A stretch of 64,000 bases of DNA from an uncultured Eubacteriales bacterium (GCA_900316205.1 ONBX01000004.1:1-64000), one strand, 5' to 3'; counted from the stretch's first letter, positions 52,151-60,547 are shown. Translations and numbers: made by a program. The notes: a model not told the origin generated them from the letters alone.

Positions 52151-52684
52151 ATGAAAAACTGGAAAAGGATCTTGTTTTTCCTCTGCATGTTATGCATGTG
52201 CGTGTTTTTCTTTGGCTGTGAAACATCGACTCCTCGACCAGATCTATCCGTGACGGAAATGGAACGAATCTTTCTTGCAAATCAGGCTGACTTCCATGCG
52301 GTACAGGAGCAGATTGTTCCCTTGTTTCAAGACCAAAACAGGAGCGATCTGCACCCGACGCTTCTTATTTCAAGATCTGATGCGGAGAAAACAAATAAGG
52401 ACGGAGCAACAAAGGCAGAGTTGATCCTTTCCACGGATCTTTCGATTTCCGAAGCGGAGCGTCTTGCACTTCTGCAGGCAGCCGAGCCTCTGTTTGATCA
52501 GACCCCGATCCTGGACATCTTTGCGAACAAACGTGAGGTCTATTTTTATTTTTATGAAAAGTGGGGCTATGAGCACTACGTTGCATATCGGGGGGATGGT
52601 ACGATCCCGAGCGGCTCTTTCGGCAATGTGCAAGACAGCAGACAGATCGACACAAGCTGGTACGCGGTTATAGTGTCTGATTGA
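52151..52684 (+). CDS. Small lipoprotein, function unknown (177 aa)
   Basis: Signal peptide with lipobox (CVFFFGC, Cys at 23). The exported part is mixed alpha/beta with LSVTEMERIFLANQADFHAV and a closing segment REVYFYFYEKWGYEHYVAYR. Codon use is noticeably AT-richer than neighbours. It ends directly before the tRNA-Gly-tail repeat copy T3, at the left border of a 2.4-kb segment flanked by direct repeats. No family recognised. Confidence 0.75.
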   Translation: MKNWKRILFFLCMLCMCVFFFGCETSTPRPDLSVTEMERIFLANQADFHAVQEQIVPLFQDQNRSDLHPTLLISRSDAEKTNKDGATKAELILSTDLSISEAERLALLQAAEPLFDQTPILDIFANKREVYFYFYEKWGYEHYVAYRGDGTIPSGSFGNVQDSRQIDTSWYAVIVSD

Positions 52685-52703
52685 AGAATTCCCTCGATTG
52701 AAC

Positions 52704-52790
52704 GAGCGGATGAGAGGGAATCGCTTGCATTTGGTTTTCCCTTGCGACGCGAAGATAGTCCTTTAGGGCCGGGGACGGGAAAACCAAATA
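52704..52790 (-). repeat. Three-hairpin tRNA-tail element, partial copy T3
   Basis: Read on the minus strand: hairpin 3 (ATTTGGTTTTCCC...GGGAAAACCAAAT), TGCAAGCGA, then a tRNA-Gly 3'-end-like tail (TTCCCTCTCATCCGCTC). Hairpins 1 and 2 are missing. The 100 nt 52691-52790 match 55094-55193 with about five differences and no gaps, in the same orientation. No tRNA gene is adjacent here. Confidence 0.75.
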
Positions 52791-52819
52791 CATTAGATCC
52801 ACCAAACTATGAGGATACG

Positions 52820-53539
52820 ATGAGAATCATAGATAAAAACGCGGATTATTACGACTTCTGGCAGGGCGTCTATCGGGACGACTCGATCACGTTCGATCGC
52901 ACAGACTCCTTTGTGCTCACAAAGGAGCTTGTGTGCGAACACCTGTGGAACGCCAGACCCGGTCGGCGCGACAAAAGAGAATACTACGGGTATAGCTTTG
53001 TTCTGCTCCAAATCTGCCATAGCTTTTGGCTTCTCCTGGTTGAGGACGCGAAAACCCTGGAATGCGGCAAGCCGACGGATTATTCCATGGAGCTGTTGTC
53101 CTCCTGGAAAGACTATGACAGGCCGCGCTGCCTGATCAGGTTGGAAATCATAAACTTCGGCCACGATGTATTCTGGCGGATGACCAACTATTCCTATCGA
53201 TCCGGACTCCGTTATGACAAGACGAAGATCCTGGAGCGTCTCGGTACGCTCAAGGATGAGATCCATCATGGCAATTACAAAGTCACAGAGAGCATGAACC
53301 AATACATTATGTCTATGGGCGACGGCAAGAAAAAAGAGAAGCATATTCCACTTTTAAAGGCTTCCGGGATCGCAGCCTGCGCGGATGCACATGAGGTTTA
53401 CCTGTCCTTTGAGGAGTTTTTCCTGCTCGAGAAGGCTGCTTCCGAGAGAACCGAATCGGTTGGATTGACCAACAATGAAAAGGTCGAAAACCACGGATTT
53501 GACCTGACAAGATCCTTTCGGGGAAAAGTGGGAGAGTAG
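52820..53539 (+). CDS. Conserved-type protein of unknown function (239 aa)
   Basis: The start at 52820 (MRIIDKNADYYDFWQGVYRD) follows TGAGGATAC; the longer frame from 52742 runs through repeat T3 and is rejected. The N-terminus with the DYYDFW motif, FDRTDSFVLTK, and a middle stretch YSFVLLQICHSFWLLLVEDA occurs in hypothetical proteins of gut bacteria. No membrane anchor is certain and no catalytic motif seen. GC is lower than the chromosome average. It lies within the direct-repeat-flanked segment. Confidence 0.7.
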   Translation: MRIIDKNADYYDFWQGVYRDDSITFDRTDSFVLTKELVCEHLWNARPGRRDKREYYGYSFVLLQICHSFWLLLVEDAKTLECGKPTDYSMELLSSWKDYDRPRCLIRLEIINFGHDVFWRMTNYSYRSGLRYDKTKILERLGTLKDEIHHGNYKVTESMNQYIMSMGDGKKKEKHIPLLKASGIAACADAHEVYLSFEEFFLLEKAASERTESVGLTNNEKVENHGFDLTRSFRGKVGE

Positions 53540-53715
53540 CGCGGAAAGTAGGGATAAGGGCATGAGGCCGGGGGGCGTGCAGGCTGTCTCTGCGAGCTGT
53601 CCGAGCAGAACAAAGGGTTTCCTGTCCCCGCCGTAGGGGCCGAGCAAAGCTTGGAACGTCGCAGCAGAGCTTGGAACGTCACGCGTTTCTCGCGCGTCGG
53701 GTTGCCCTCGGCGGC

Positions 53716-53770
53716 CCGCAAAGCCTTCCCCGCGCACGGGGAAGGTGGCGCGAAGCGCCGGATGAGGTCC
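53716..53770. repeat. Double-hairpin repeat (R1), reversed
   Basis: AAAGCCTTCCCCGCGC-ACGGGGAAGG-TGGCGCGAAGCGCCGGATGAGG (spaced here): the reverse complement of the type-A motif of the tRNA-Arg array, including the flanking GGGACC/GGTCCC. Confidence 0.65.
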
Positions 53771-53875
53771 CCACGAAGCGGATTCATGCTTCATTTGTGC
53801 CGGTTCAGGCGGGACAGGGAACCGTCTCCTCATACATGGGAACTTTGCGTCTCTGTGCGCAGAAGGAGGACACAA

Positions 53876-54466
53876 TTGAACAGCAACAAAGGAACATATG
53901 CACTTGCCGTCCCGGCCGGCATCTTTCTGCTCCTCTACGGGCTGATTTCCGTGATTTGCATGCTCGGTTTTTTTGCCACGCCTGTGCTGGAAACCTTCCT
54001 GGACTGGACACGTTACTTGCTCCCTGGCCTCGCAGGGCTTTTCCTGATTCTTCGCAAACCCAGAGCCGCCGCAATCCTGATGGCCCTTGCAGCGGTCGCC
54101 GTTTTGCTGCGAGAGCTGCCGGAGATTCCCCGCTATCTGGAGCCGAACGGCTATCTGACCAATCCGTGGGTGAAAATCGAGTACGCGGAGTACATTCCCG
54201 GCAAGTATGTGATTCTGCCGATCCTGAGCATCCTTGCGGCGCTGTGCTTTGCCGCCGCCCTGTATCTGCGGGGCTGGCCCTCGCTGCTCCTTTCTCTCTG
54301 CGCAGCCGCGGCAGAGCTGGCTTATATGGTGGAGCAGATCGCTTCGATTGCCTATATCACCGGACATCCGACGGGTTTCAACGTCTTTTTCCCCCTCAAC
54401 TTTGCCCTTGGCGCCCTGTTCGCCGGACTCTATCTCTTTTCCCTGCGAAAGAGGGAAAGAGAATAG
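53876..54466 (+). CDS. Multi-pass membrane protein, function unknown (196 aa)
   Basis: Starts at a TTG at 53876 with AAGGAGGACACAA directly upstream; there is no ATG in frame that is not repeat DNA. About six hydrophobic helices (for example AVPAGIFLLLYGLISVICML and ILPILSILAALCFAAALYL) and a basic end (LRKRERE). No family signature. It is inside the direct-repeat-flanked segment and surrounded by repeats on both sides. Confidence 0.65.
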   Translation: MNSNKGTYALAVPAGIFLLLYGLISVICMLGFFATPVLETFLDWTRYLLPGLAGLFLILRKPRAAAILMALAAVAVLLRELPEIPRYLEPNGYLTNPWVKIEYAEYIPGKYVILPILSILAALCFAAALYLRGWPSLLLSLCAAAAELAYMVEQIASIAYITGHPTGFNVFFPLNFALGALFAGLYLFSLRKRERE

Positions 54467-54499
54467 CTGCTGCCCGTCTCTCTTCGTGATTTTCGTTTT

Positions 54500-55070
54500 T
54501 CCGCCGGGCGGGGACAAGCCGCCGCCCCTACGGCAAAGACGGGGGTGCGGTGTGAATATCCATGGAGACGCCAGAATCCGCCCCGGCGCCGCCGGGATCC
54601 TTCGTCGGTTTCAGCGCCTCAGGATGACGCCCCTTCCGGTTCCGGACTGCGAGCAGCCCGGAACCACCTCCCCCGACGGGGAGGCAAAGGCGTCCCACTC
54701 CCGCCGGGAGGGGCGAACCCTCGGCGGCCCGCTGTGCTTCCCCCAGCGGGGGAAGCTCCCGCGAAGCGGGTGATGAGGGAGAATGTCGAATCACAACAAG
54801 CAGATAGAAACAGCTGGAAATTTCTCCCTCACCTGTCAGCTGCGCTGACATCCTCCCCCGCTGGGGGAGGAACATACCCTTCCGTCACCACCGCAAGCGG
54901 CAGTGATATCTCCCTTTGCAGGGGAGGCAAGGGTGTCCCGCTCCCGCCGGAAGGGGCGAGCCCTCTGACCGATACCCTTTCCTGTGCTCCGCAAAGCCGA
55001 CAGGCTGCACGGAGCAAATGAACAAAAGAGCGGCCGACCAATGGTCGGCCCTACGGGAGCGAGGTCCTCG
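54500..55070. repeat. Repeat cluster without genes
   Basis: Contains CCGCCGCCCCTACG (about 54518-54533), GATCCTTCGTCGG...CCTCAGGATGACG (54597-54630), two double-hairpin repeats (54720-54778; 54824-54872, the latter nearly identical to 23581-23632) and GGCCGACCAATGGTCGGCC followed by CTACGGG (55032-55057). All readable frames are repeat translations. Confidence 0.6.
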
Positions 55071-55106
55071 GCATGTACGATTAAGATTCGATCCCCTCGA
55101 TTGAAA

Positions 55107-55274
55107 GAGCGGATGAGAGGGAATCGCTTGCATTTGGTTTTCCCTTGCGACGCGAAGCTAGTCCTTTAGGACGGGGGACGGGAAAACCAAATATAGGTAT
55201 TCAACAGTGTGCGCACTGTTTCATGCAGGCCACATAGGTGGCCTGCGGACATGATTCGATTCCCCTCATCGCCA
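55107..55274 (-). repeat. tRNA-3'-end-bounded three-hairpin element, copy T2 (tRNA-Gly)
   Basis: On the minus strand behind tRNA-Gly: inverted tRNA-Gly 3' end (55274-55253), ATGTCCGCA, hairpin 1 (GGCCAC/GTGGCC), TGCATGAA, hairpin 2 (ACAGTG CGCA CACTGT), TGAATACCT, hairpin 3 (TTTGGTTTTCCC/GGGAAAACCAAA with a longer tip), TGCAAGCGA, direct tRNA-Gly tail (55126-55107). Linkers match T1 while paired stem bases change together. Confidence 0.8.
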
Positions 55275-55310
55275 AAAAGAAAGCCAGGCCGATTGGCCTG
55301 GCTTTCTTTT
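55275..55310 (-). terminator. tRNA-Gly terminator
   Basis: AAAAAGAAAGCCAGGCC pairs with GGCCTGGCTTTCTTTTT around a 4-nt loop (55275-55310). As with tRNA-Arg, the palindrome continues into the tRNA end and its inverted copy. Confidence 0.85.
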
Positions 55311-55384
55311 TGGAGCGGATGAGGGGAATCGAACCCCCCTTATCGGCTTGGGAAGCCGGCGTTCTACCGATGAACTACATCCGC
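55311..55384 (-). tRNA. tRNA-Gly (anticodon CCC)
   Basis: 74 nt with encoded CCA. Acceptor GCGGATG pairs with CATCCGC, discriminator T. D arm GTTC...GAAC, anticodon loop TTCCCAA giving CCC, T loop TTCGATT. Confidence 0.97.
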
Positions 55385-55394
55385 GTGTATGGGA

Positions 55395-55423
55395 AGTATA
55401 GCACGGAACGGAAAAAGAATCAA
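55395..55423 (-). promoter_or_regulatory. tRNA-Gly promoter
   Basis: Minus strand: TTGATT (55423-55418), 17 nt, TATACT (55400-55395), 10 nt before the tRNA 5' end. Confidence 0.7.
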
Positions 55424-55516
55424 TCCCTTTTCCGGTGAATTTTTTCGAGCGGATCCGCGGAGGAACAAAGGCAGGACAAATTCGTCTTATGTCCGGTCAG
55501 ACCGGTAAATGACCCC

Positions 55517-55545
55517 TTGATTTTTACTGCGTCTTCCACTATATT
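55517..55545 (+). promoter_or_regulatory. Promoter of the SPFH operon
   Basis: TTGATT (55517-55522), 17 nt, TATATT (55540-55545), about 85 nt before the SPFH gene. Confidence 0.6.
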
Positions 55546-55631
55546 TAATCGTAGGACAGTAGCGCGGTGAACCGATCCCGCGCCTAAACAAAGTCAAAAC
55601 AATTTCGCAAATATGGAAAGGAGAAAACACT

Positions 55632-56945
55632 ATGGGTCTTATCTCTGCAGCATTGGGTGCCGCCTCCGGCGTTCTTGCCGATCAGTGGAAGGAGTATTTC
55701 TACTGCGAAGCGCTCCCCAACAATGTTCTGGCCGTCAAGGGCAGAAAGCGCGTTTCCGGCCGCTCCTCCAACCGGGGCAGCGACAACATCATCTCCAGCG
55801 GCTCCGTCATCGCCGTGGCTGACGGACAGTGCATGCTCATCGTGGAGCAGGGCAAGATCGTGGACGTCTGCGCAGAGCCGGGCGAATACATTTATGACTC
55901 CTCCACCGAGCCCTCCATTTTCTCCGGCAAGCTGGGCGAGGGCATCCTGAACGTCTTTAAGCAGATCGGCAAGCGCTTCACCTTCGGCGGCGAGGCCCCC
56001 AAGGATCAGCGCGTGTATTACTTCAACACCAAGGAAGTCACCGGCAACAAGTACGGCACTCCCTCTCCCGTGCCCTTCCGCGTGGTGGACAAGAACATCG
56101 GCCTGGATATCGACATCTCCATCCGCTGCTTCGGTGAGTACAGCTTCCTGCTCTCCAACCCCCTCCTGTTCTACACCAATGTCTGCGGCAACGTCAGCGC
56201 CGATTACACCCGCGAGCAGCTGGAAGGCCAGATGAAGACGGAGCTGCTCACCGCTCTGCAGCCCGCCTTTGCCCGCATCTCCGAGATGGGCATCCGCTAC
56301 TCCGCCCTCCCCGGCCACACCACCGAGCTGGCTGACGCCCTCAACCAGGAGCTCTCCGCCAAGTGGCGCGACCTGCGCGGCATCGAGATCGCCTCCATCG
56401 GCATCTCCAGCGTGAAGGCCAGCGAGGAAGACGAGGCCATGATCAAGGAACTGCAGCGCAACGCCGCCTTCCGCAATCCCAACATGGCCGCCGCCCACCT
56501 GGTGGGCGCCCAGGCTGCCGCCATGCAGGCTGCCGCCTCCAACACCGCTGCCGGTCCCGCCATGGCCTTCATGGGCATGAACATGGCCGGCCAGGCCGGC
56601 GGCGCCGATGCTGCCAGTCTCTTCCAGATGGGCCAGCAGCAGGCTGCCCCCGCCGCTCCTGCGGCAGGCGCCTGGACCTGTCCCAGCTGCGGCGCCACCG
56701 CCACGGGCAAGTTCTGCCCCGAGTGCGGCGCAAAGAAGCCCGAGCCCGCTGTGGGCTGGACCTGCCCCAGCTGCGGCACCGTGAACAAGGGCAAGTTCTG
56801 CGCCGAGTGCGGCGCCAAGAAGCCCGCCGCCGCCATCCAGTATCGCTGCGACAAGTGCGGCTGGGAGCCGGAAGACGGCGCCACCCCGCCCAAGTTCTGC
56901 CCCGAGTGCGGCGATCCCTTTGACAACAACGACATTGTCGGCTAA
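55632..56945 (+). CDS. SPFH-domain protein with C-terminal zinc ribbons (YdjI-like)
   Basis: 437 residues. The N-terminal SPFH/virion-core-like domain (about 20-275) starts WKEYFYCEALPNNVLAVKGR and includes VADGQCMLIVEQGKIVDVCA. An Ala/Met/Gln-rich linker follows (about 290-340). Three C4 zinc ribbons close the protein: WTCPSCGATATGKFCPECGA, a near repeat, and YRCDKCGWEPED...KFCPECGD. Relatives are YdjI of the Bacillus ydjFGHI group, which anchor PspA-type stress proteins. It is first of a four-gene operon; no PspA gene is visible here. AAAGGAG precedes the start. Confidence 0.9.
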   Translation: MGLISAALGAASGVLADQWKEYFYCEALPNNVLAVKGRKRVSGRSSNRGSDNIISSGSVIAVADGQCMLIVEQGKIVDVCAEPGEYIYDSSTEPSIFSGKLGEGILNVFKQIGKRFTFGGEAPKDQRVYYFNTKEVTGNKYGTPSPVPFRVVDKNIGLDIDISIRCFGEYSFLLSNPLLFYTNVCGNVSADYTREQLEGQMKTELLTALQPAFARISEMGIRYSALPGHTTELADALNQELSAKWRDLRGIEIASIGISSVKASEEDEAMIKELQRNAAFRNPNMAAAHLVGAQAAAMQAAASNTAAGPAMAFMGMNMAGQAGGADAASLFQMGQQQAAPAAPAAGAWTCPSCGATATGKFCPECGAKKPEPAVGWTCPSCGTVNKGKFCAECGAKKPAAAIQYRCDKCGWEPEDGATPPKFCPECGDPFDNNDIVG

Positions 56946-57768
56946 GCCCTTGCGGGGGAGGCGCGGCAGACTCCCGGCGCTGCTTCTGGCGCTGGCGCTG
57001 CTGCTGTGCCTCTCCGCCTGCGGGCAGAGCGACCCGGCCTGCGGCCGCTGGACCTGCGTCTCCGCCCAGACCGGGGAGCTCTCTGTGCCCGCGGCCCTTT
57101 TGAGCACCGAGCCGGTCACGCTGCGCCTCAGCGCCGCCGGGATCGGGACCCTTTCCCTGGACGGCCGGGAGGGCAGCCTCCGCTGGACGCGGGAGGAGGG
57201 ACAGCTTTTTCTCCTTTTGGAGGAGAGCCGGATCCCCTGCGACCTGGAGGAGGACTTGCTGCTCCTGGAGCTGCAGCCCGGCCTGACCCTCCGCTTTGCC
57301 CGGGGGGTCCGGGCCGAGGAGCCTGTCCTGGAAGAGCGCCTCTGCTGGTACGGCTGGTGGGAGGTCTCGGACTCCCAGGGTCGGATGCCGGACTCCTGGC
57401 GGGACTGCTGCGCCGAGCTCAGACCCGGGGACTTCGGACCGGAGCTTCGCCTCTGGGACGAGGACGGCTCCCAGGCGGAGCCTCTTGCGGTTTTGCAGAT
57501 GCATTGGGACGGCTCCCGCTTCCTTTCCGACTCCGGCTTCTTCCTGCTGGAGCAGGTGGGGGAGGGAACCTGGGTCCTGGACCCCGCCGCTGCGCCTTTG
57601 GAGTTTGCCGGGAGCTATCGGCAGGGGGAGGAGAGCTTCTCCTACCGCATTCTGCTGCGCTCCTGGGGCCAGCAGTGGAGCGGGGAGCAGAGGCTTCCCT
57701 TCCGTTATAACGACTGGTACCTGCCCCTGATCGGATCCGGGGAGCCCATGCCCGAGCGGATCGGCTGA
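56920..57768 (+). CDS. Putative lipoprotein inserted in the YdjGHI-like operon
   Basis: About 270-282 residues. The start is uncertain: TTG codons at 56920, 56935 and 56950 are possible, all overlapping or abutting the SPFH stop, and no ATG precedes the signal peptide. LPALLLALALLLCLSAC is a signal peptide with lipobox. The rest is beta-rich with many Trp and acidic residues (CWYGWWEVSDSQG, FGPELRLWDEDG). No known family. Overlap with the SPFH gene suggests coupled translation and a role at the outer face of the same complex. Confidence 0.7.
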   Translation: MTTTTLSAKPLRGRRGRLPALLLALALLLCLSACGQSDPACGRWTCVSAQTGELSVPAALLSTEPVTLRLSAAGIGTLSLDGREGSLRWTREEGQLFLLLEESRIPCDLEEDLLLLELQPGLTLRFARGVRAEEPVLEERLCWYGWWEVSDSQGRMPDSWRDCCAELRPGDFGPELRLWDEDGSQAEPLAVLQMHWDGSRFLSDSGFFLLEQVGEGTWVLDPAAAPLEFAGSYRQGEESFSYRILLRSWGQQWSGEQRLPFRYNDWYLPLIGSGEPMPERIG

Positions 57769-57806
57769 ATGTATCTGCGTTTACCTTAAACGAGAGGAGG
57801 ACAGAT

Positions 57807-58925
57807 ATGCCCTCGCAAATCACCAATTATCAGTGCCCGGCCTGTACCGGCCCGCTGCGCTATGACGGCGGCAGCGGCAAGCTCGTCTGCGACTACTGCG
57901 GCAGCAGCTTTACCGTGCAGGAGATCGAGGCCCTGTATCAGGAAAAGCTGGACCAGGCGGAGGCTGCCGGCGTAGCCCAGGCCGCCAAGGAAGAAGCCCA
58001 GGCCGAGGCCGCCCAGGTCGGCGCGGAGGATCCGGAATGGGACCTGGCCCAGGCGGGGATGAAGGCCTACAGCTGCCCCTCCTGCGGCGCGGAGCTCATC
58101 TGTGACGCCACCACCGCCGCCACCAGCTGCCCCTACTGCGGCAACCCCACCGTGGTGCCCGCCCAGTTTCACGGCATGCTCAAGCCGGACTATATCCTGC
58201 CCTTCAAGCTGGATAAGGAGGCCGCCAAGAAAGCCCTGCGGGACTTTTACAAGGGCAAGCATCTGCTGCCCCGGGCCTTCACCACGGAGAACCATATCGA
58301 GGAGATCAAGGGCATCTATGTGCCCTTCTGGCTCTTTGACGGGCAGGGAGATGCGGATCTGAACTTCACGGCCACCAAGGTCTCGAGCTATCGCAGCGGG
58401 GACTATCAGGTGACGGTGACGGATCATTTCGCCGTACGGCGCGCCGGTACGGTGGACTTCCACCGCATCCCCACGGACAGCTCCAGCAAGATGCCCGACG
58501 CCCATATGGATGCCATCGAGCCCTTTGATTTTTCCGAGCTCAAGCCTTTCTCCACCGCCTATATGCCCGGCTTTTTTGCCGAGCGCTATGACGTGGACGT
58601 GGAAGAGTGTGAAAAGCGGGCCCGCCGCCGGGCGGGCAACACCACAGAGCAGGTCATTGCCAACACCGTCCGGGGCTATGCCTCGGTGACGCCGGTGGGC
58701 AAAAACGTGTTCATGCGCCGCAGCGCCGTGAGCTATGTGATGCTGCCGGTGTGGATGCTCTCCACCCGCTGGAAGGGCAAGAGCTTCCTCTTTGCCATGA
58801 ACGGCCAGACCGGCAAGCTCATCGGCGATCTGCCGGTGTCCATGGGCCGGTTCTGGGGCTGGTTCGGCGCCATCGCGGCGCCTCTGGCGGCGATCCTGAC
58901 GGGATTGCTGTTCCTGGCGTTTTAA
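57807..58925 (+). CDS. Zinc-ribbon membrane protein (YdjG-like)
   Basis: 372 residues. Two C4 zinc ribbons: YQCPACTGPL...LVCDYCGSSF (about 9-34) and YSCPSCGAEL...TSCPYCGNPT (about 87-112), joined by an Ala/Glu coiled segment. A large domain (about 115-330) with IKGIYVPFWLFDGQ and SYVMLPVWMLSTRWKGKSFL follows, then one or two C-terminal transmembrane helices (about 345-372). This is the YdjG plan; with the SPFH and TPM proteins it should form a membrane platform. GAGAGGAGG precedes the start. Confidence 0.85.
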   Translation: MPSQITNYQCPACTGPLRYDGGSGKLVCDYCGSSFTVQEIEALYQEKLDQAEAAGVAQAAKEEAQAEAAQVGAEDPEWDLAQAGMKAYSCPSCGAELICDATTAATSCPYCGNPTVVPAQFHGMLKPDYILPFKLDKEAAKKALRDFYKGKHLLPRAFTTENHIEEIKGIYVPFWLFDGQGDADLNFTATKVSSYRSGDYQVTVTDHFAVRRAGTVDFHRIPTDSSSKMPDAHMDAIEPFDFSELKPFSTAYMPGFFAERYDVDVEECEKRARRRAGNTTEQVIANTVRGYASVTPVGKNVFMRRSAVSYVMLPVWMLSTRWKGKSFLFAMNGQTGKLIGDLPVSMGRFWGWFGAIAAPLAAILTGLLFLAF

Positions 58926-58937
58926 GGAGGGAAGAAC

Positions 58938-59816
58938 ATGAAAAGATGCTTATCCCTTCTTATGATCCTGCTGATCCTTGCTCTGTTTCCCGTCATGGCC
59001 CTGGCGGAGGACGCCGGGGAGACGAGCTTCCCCTATGTGCTGGATAATGCCGGCATCCTGACGGAGAACCAGCGCAGTACGCTGGAGTCCCGTGCCGCTT
59101 CCCTCAGTGAGGAGCACGGCTGCAAGCTCTACATCGTCACCGTGAAGGACCACAGCGAATACAATCCCGACGTCTACGAGGTCGCCAAGGGCATCTTTAC
59201 CTCCTACAACCTGGGTTATGGCGAGGGAAAAGACGGCGTTCTTCTGCTGCTGAGCATGAACGAGCGGGACTATTCCTTCGTGGGCCACGGCGACAAGGGC
59301 GAGACCATCTGCGGCTATGAGAGCAGTTGGCTCGTCGAGGACGAGTTCCTGGATAACTTCCGCCGGGATGACTGGTTCGGCGGCTTCTCCGACTATCTGG
59401 AGGCCTGCGGCAAGCAGCTCGCCATGCTGGAGAGCGGGGAGGACATCACCGAAGGCGCCGATATCATCGTGGGACCCAACGGCCAGGAATACCACAGCTA
59501 CAACGCTCCCGGAGCGGCCACCCGCATGCCCACCGGAGCCAAGCTCGCCATCGGCCTGGGCGCGCCCTGCCTCATCGCTTTGGGCGTCTGCGCCACCTTC
59601 AAGGCCCAGATGAAGACCGCCAAGGAGAAGACCACCGCCGAGGAATATGTGGTGCCCGGCAGCGCCGCTCTGCGTGTCCGGGACGATCACTTCATCAACC
59701 GCACCGAGACCCGCGTCCCCATCCACACGGAGAGCTCTTCCGGACGGGGCGGCAGCTCCGGCGGAAGCAGCTTCCATTCCGGCGGCGGCTTCTCCGGAAG
59801 CAGCGGGAAATTCTGA
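58938..59816 (+). CDS. TPM-domain protein (YdjH/YgcG-like)
   Basis: 292 residues. Signal peptide (MKRCLSLLMILLILALFPVM, cleavage after ALA). The TPM domain (about 30-150) begins VLDNAGILTENQRSTLESRA and contains GYGEGKDGVLLLLSMNERDY. One transmembrane helix (about 200-217) and a Gly/Ser-rich cytoplasmic end (SSGGSSFHSGGGFSGSSGKF), the hallmark of this group. It is the last gene of the operon, 12 nt after the YdjG-like gene, and followed by a terminator. Likely acts in envelope stress with its neighbours. Confidence 0.9.
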   Translation: MKRCLSLLMILLILALFPVMALAEDAGETSFPYVLDNAGILTENQRSTLESRAASLSEEHGCKLYIVTVKDHSEYNPDVYEVAKGIFTSYNLGYGEGKDGVLLLLSMNERDYSFVGHGDKGETICGYESSWLVEDEFLDNFRRDDWFGGFSDYLEACGKQLAMLESGEDITEGADIIVGPNGQEYHSYNAPGAATRMPTGAKLAIGLGAPCLIALGVCATFKAQMKTAKEKTTAEEYVVPGSAALRVRDDHFINRTETRVPIHTESSSGRGGSSGGSSFHSGGGFSGSSGKF

Positions 59817-59823
59817 AAAAGCA

Positions 59824-59851
59824 AAAAGCCGCCCGACGGGCGGCTTTTTCC
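59824..59851 (+). terminator. Terminator after TPM gene
   Basis: AAAAAGCCGCCCG pairs with CGGGCGGCTTTTT around AC: a strong intrinsic terminator only 14 nt before the next start. Confidence 0.85.
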
Positions 59852-59864
59852 AAAGGAGAAGGCT

Positions 59865-60494
59865 ATGAAGATCTGGATCATCTGCACCGGCGAGAAAGAG
59901 GGTTTGCGGCCAAAGCGCTGCAGTGCGCAGGACTTTGACGCTCTCTCCCGCCGCGCCCTGGAGGAGGCCCCCGGCCCCCGAGCGGAGAAAAAGCTCCCCT
60001 GGGAGGGAAAGCAGGTGCTGGTGGCGCCCTGTCCCGCTGCAAAAAGGACGGCGGAACTGCTCGTGGACGGGGGAGAGCTCCGGGAAGAGCCGCTGCTGGC
60101 CCCGGTGACGGAGCGTGCTCCATGGGACAGCGGCACAGCGCCTCTCTGGTTCTGGCGGGAGGCGGCGCGGATCCAGCGCGGCGCGGGGAGCAGCCGCCAG
60201 CCGGAGAGCCGGAAAGAGATCGCGGCCCGGGCGGAACAGCTGATGGCCCGGCTGGAGCGGGAGGAGAAGGACTGCGTTTTGATTGCGGACTGCATCCTCA
60301 CCGAGGAACTGCTGGACCGGGCGCGGGTCCGGGGCTATACCCGGGCGCGCACCGGCATCTTCCGCTATCAGCCCTGGGAGCGGGTGCTGCTCACCAAGCG
60401 CAACGTCCACTGCGGCGGCTGCGCCCACAACTGTCTGCTCTCCAACCCCGGCTGCGGCATCGGCAGAGACAAGGCCGCAAGAAAAAGTGATTGA
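59865..60494 (+). CDS. Degenerate histidine-phosphatase-fold protein with C-terminal Cys cluster
   Basis: 209 residues. The start MKIWIICTGEKEGLRPKRCS aligns with the phosphoglycerate-mutase N-terminus (xLxxIRHGExE), but the catalytic Arg-His-Gly is Cys-Thr-Gly. DALSRRALEEA and VLVAPCPAAKRTAELL match the following family motifs (LSxxGxxQA; SPxxRAxxTA). The middle is helical. The last about 30 residues, HCGGCAHNCLLSNPGCGIGR, hold five cysteines suited to Fe-S or zinc. It appears to be a pseudoenzyme with an added metal site. AAAGGAGAAGG precedes the start. Confidence 0.65.
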   Translation: MKIWIICTGEKEGLRPKRCSAQDFDALSRRALEEAPGPRAEKKLPWEGKQVLVAPCPAAKRTAELLVDGGELREEPLLAPVTERAPWDSGTAPLWFWREAARIQRGAGSSRQPESRKEIAARAEQLMARLEREEKDCVLIADCILTEELLDRARVRGYTRARTGIFRYQPWERVLLTKRNVHCGGCAHNCLLSNPGCGIGRDKAARKSD

Positions 60495-60498
60495 TACA

Positions 60499-60535
60499 TT
60501 GCCCCCCCCCTGAACCTTCGTTCAGGGGGGGTCAA
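60499..60535 (+). terminator. Terminator with C9/G7 stem
   Basis: TTGCCCCCCCCCTGAA pairs with TTCAGGGGGGGTCAA (60499-60535), immediately after the preceding stop. A sister hairpin with CCCCTGAAC/GTTCAGGGG lies at 60715-60736. Confidence 0.6.
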
Positions 60536-60547
60536 TGTGTAGGCAAA

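Noticed and set aside
52742..52819. N-terminal extension of the 239-aa protein.
   Set aside because: These codons are repeat T3 sequence shared with 55.1-55.2 kb, and the ATG at 52820 has its own GAGGA site.
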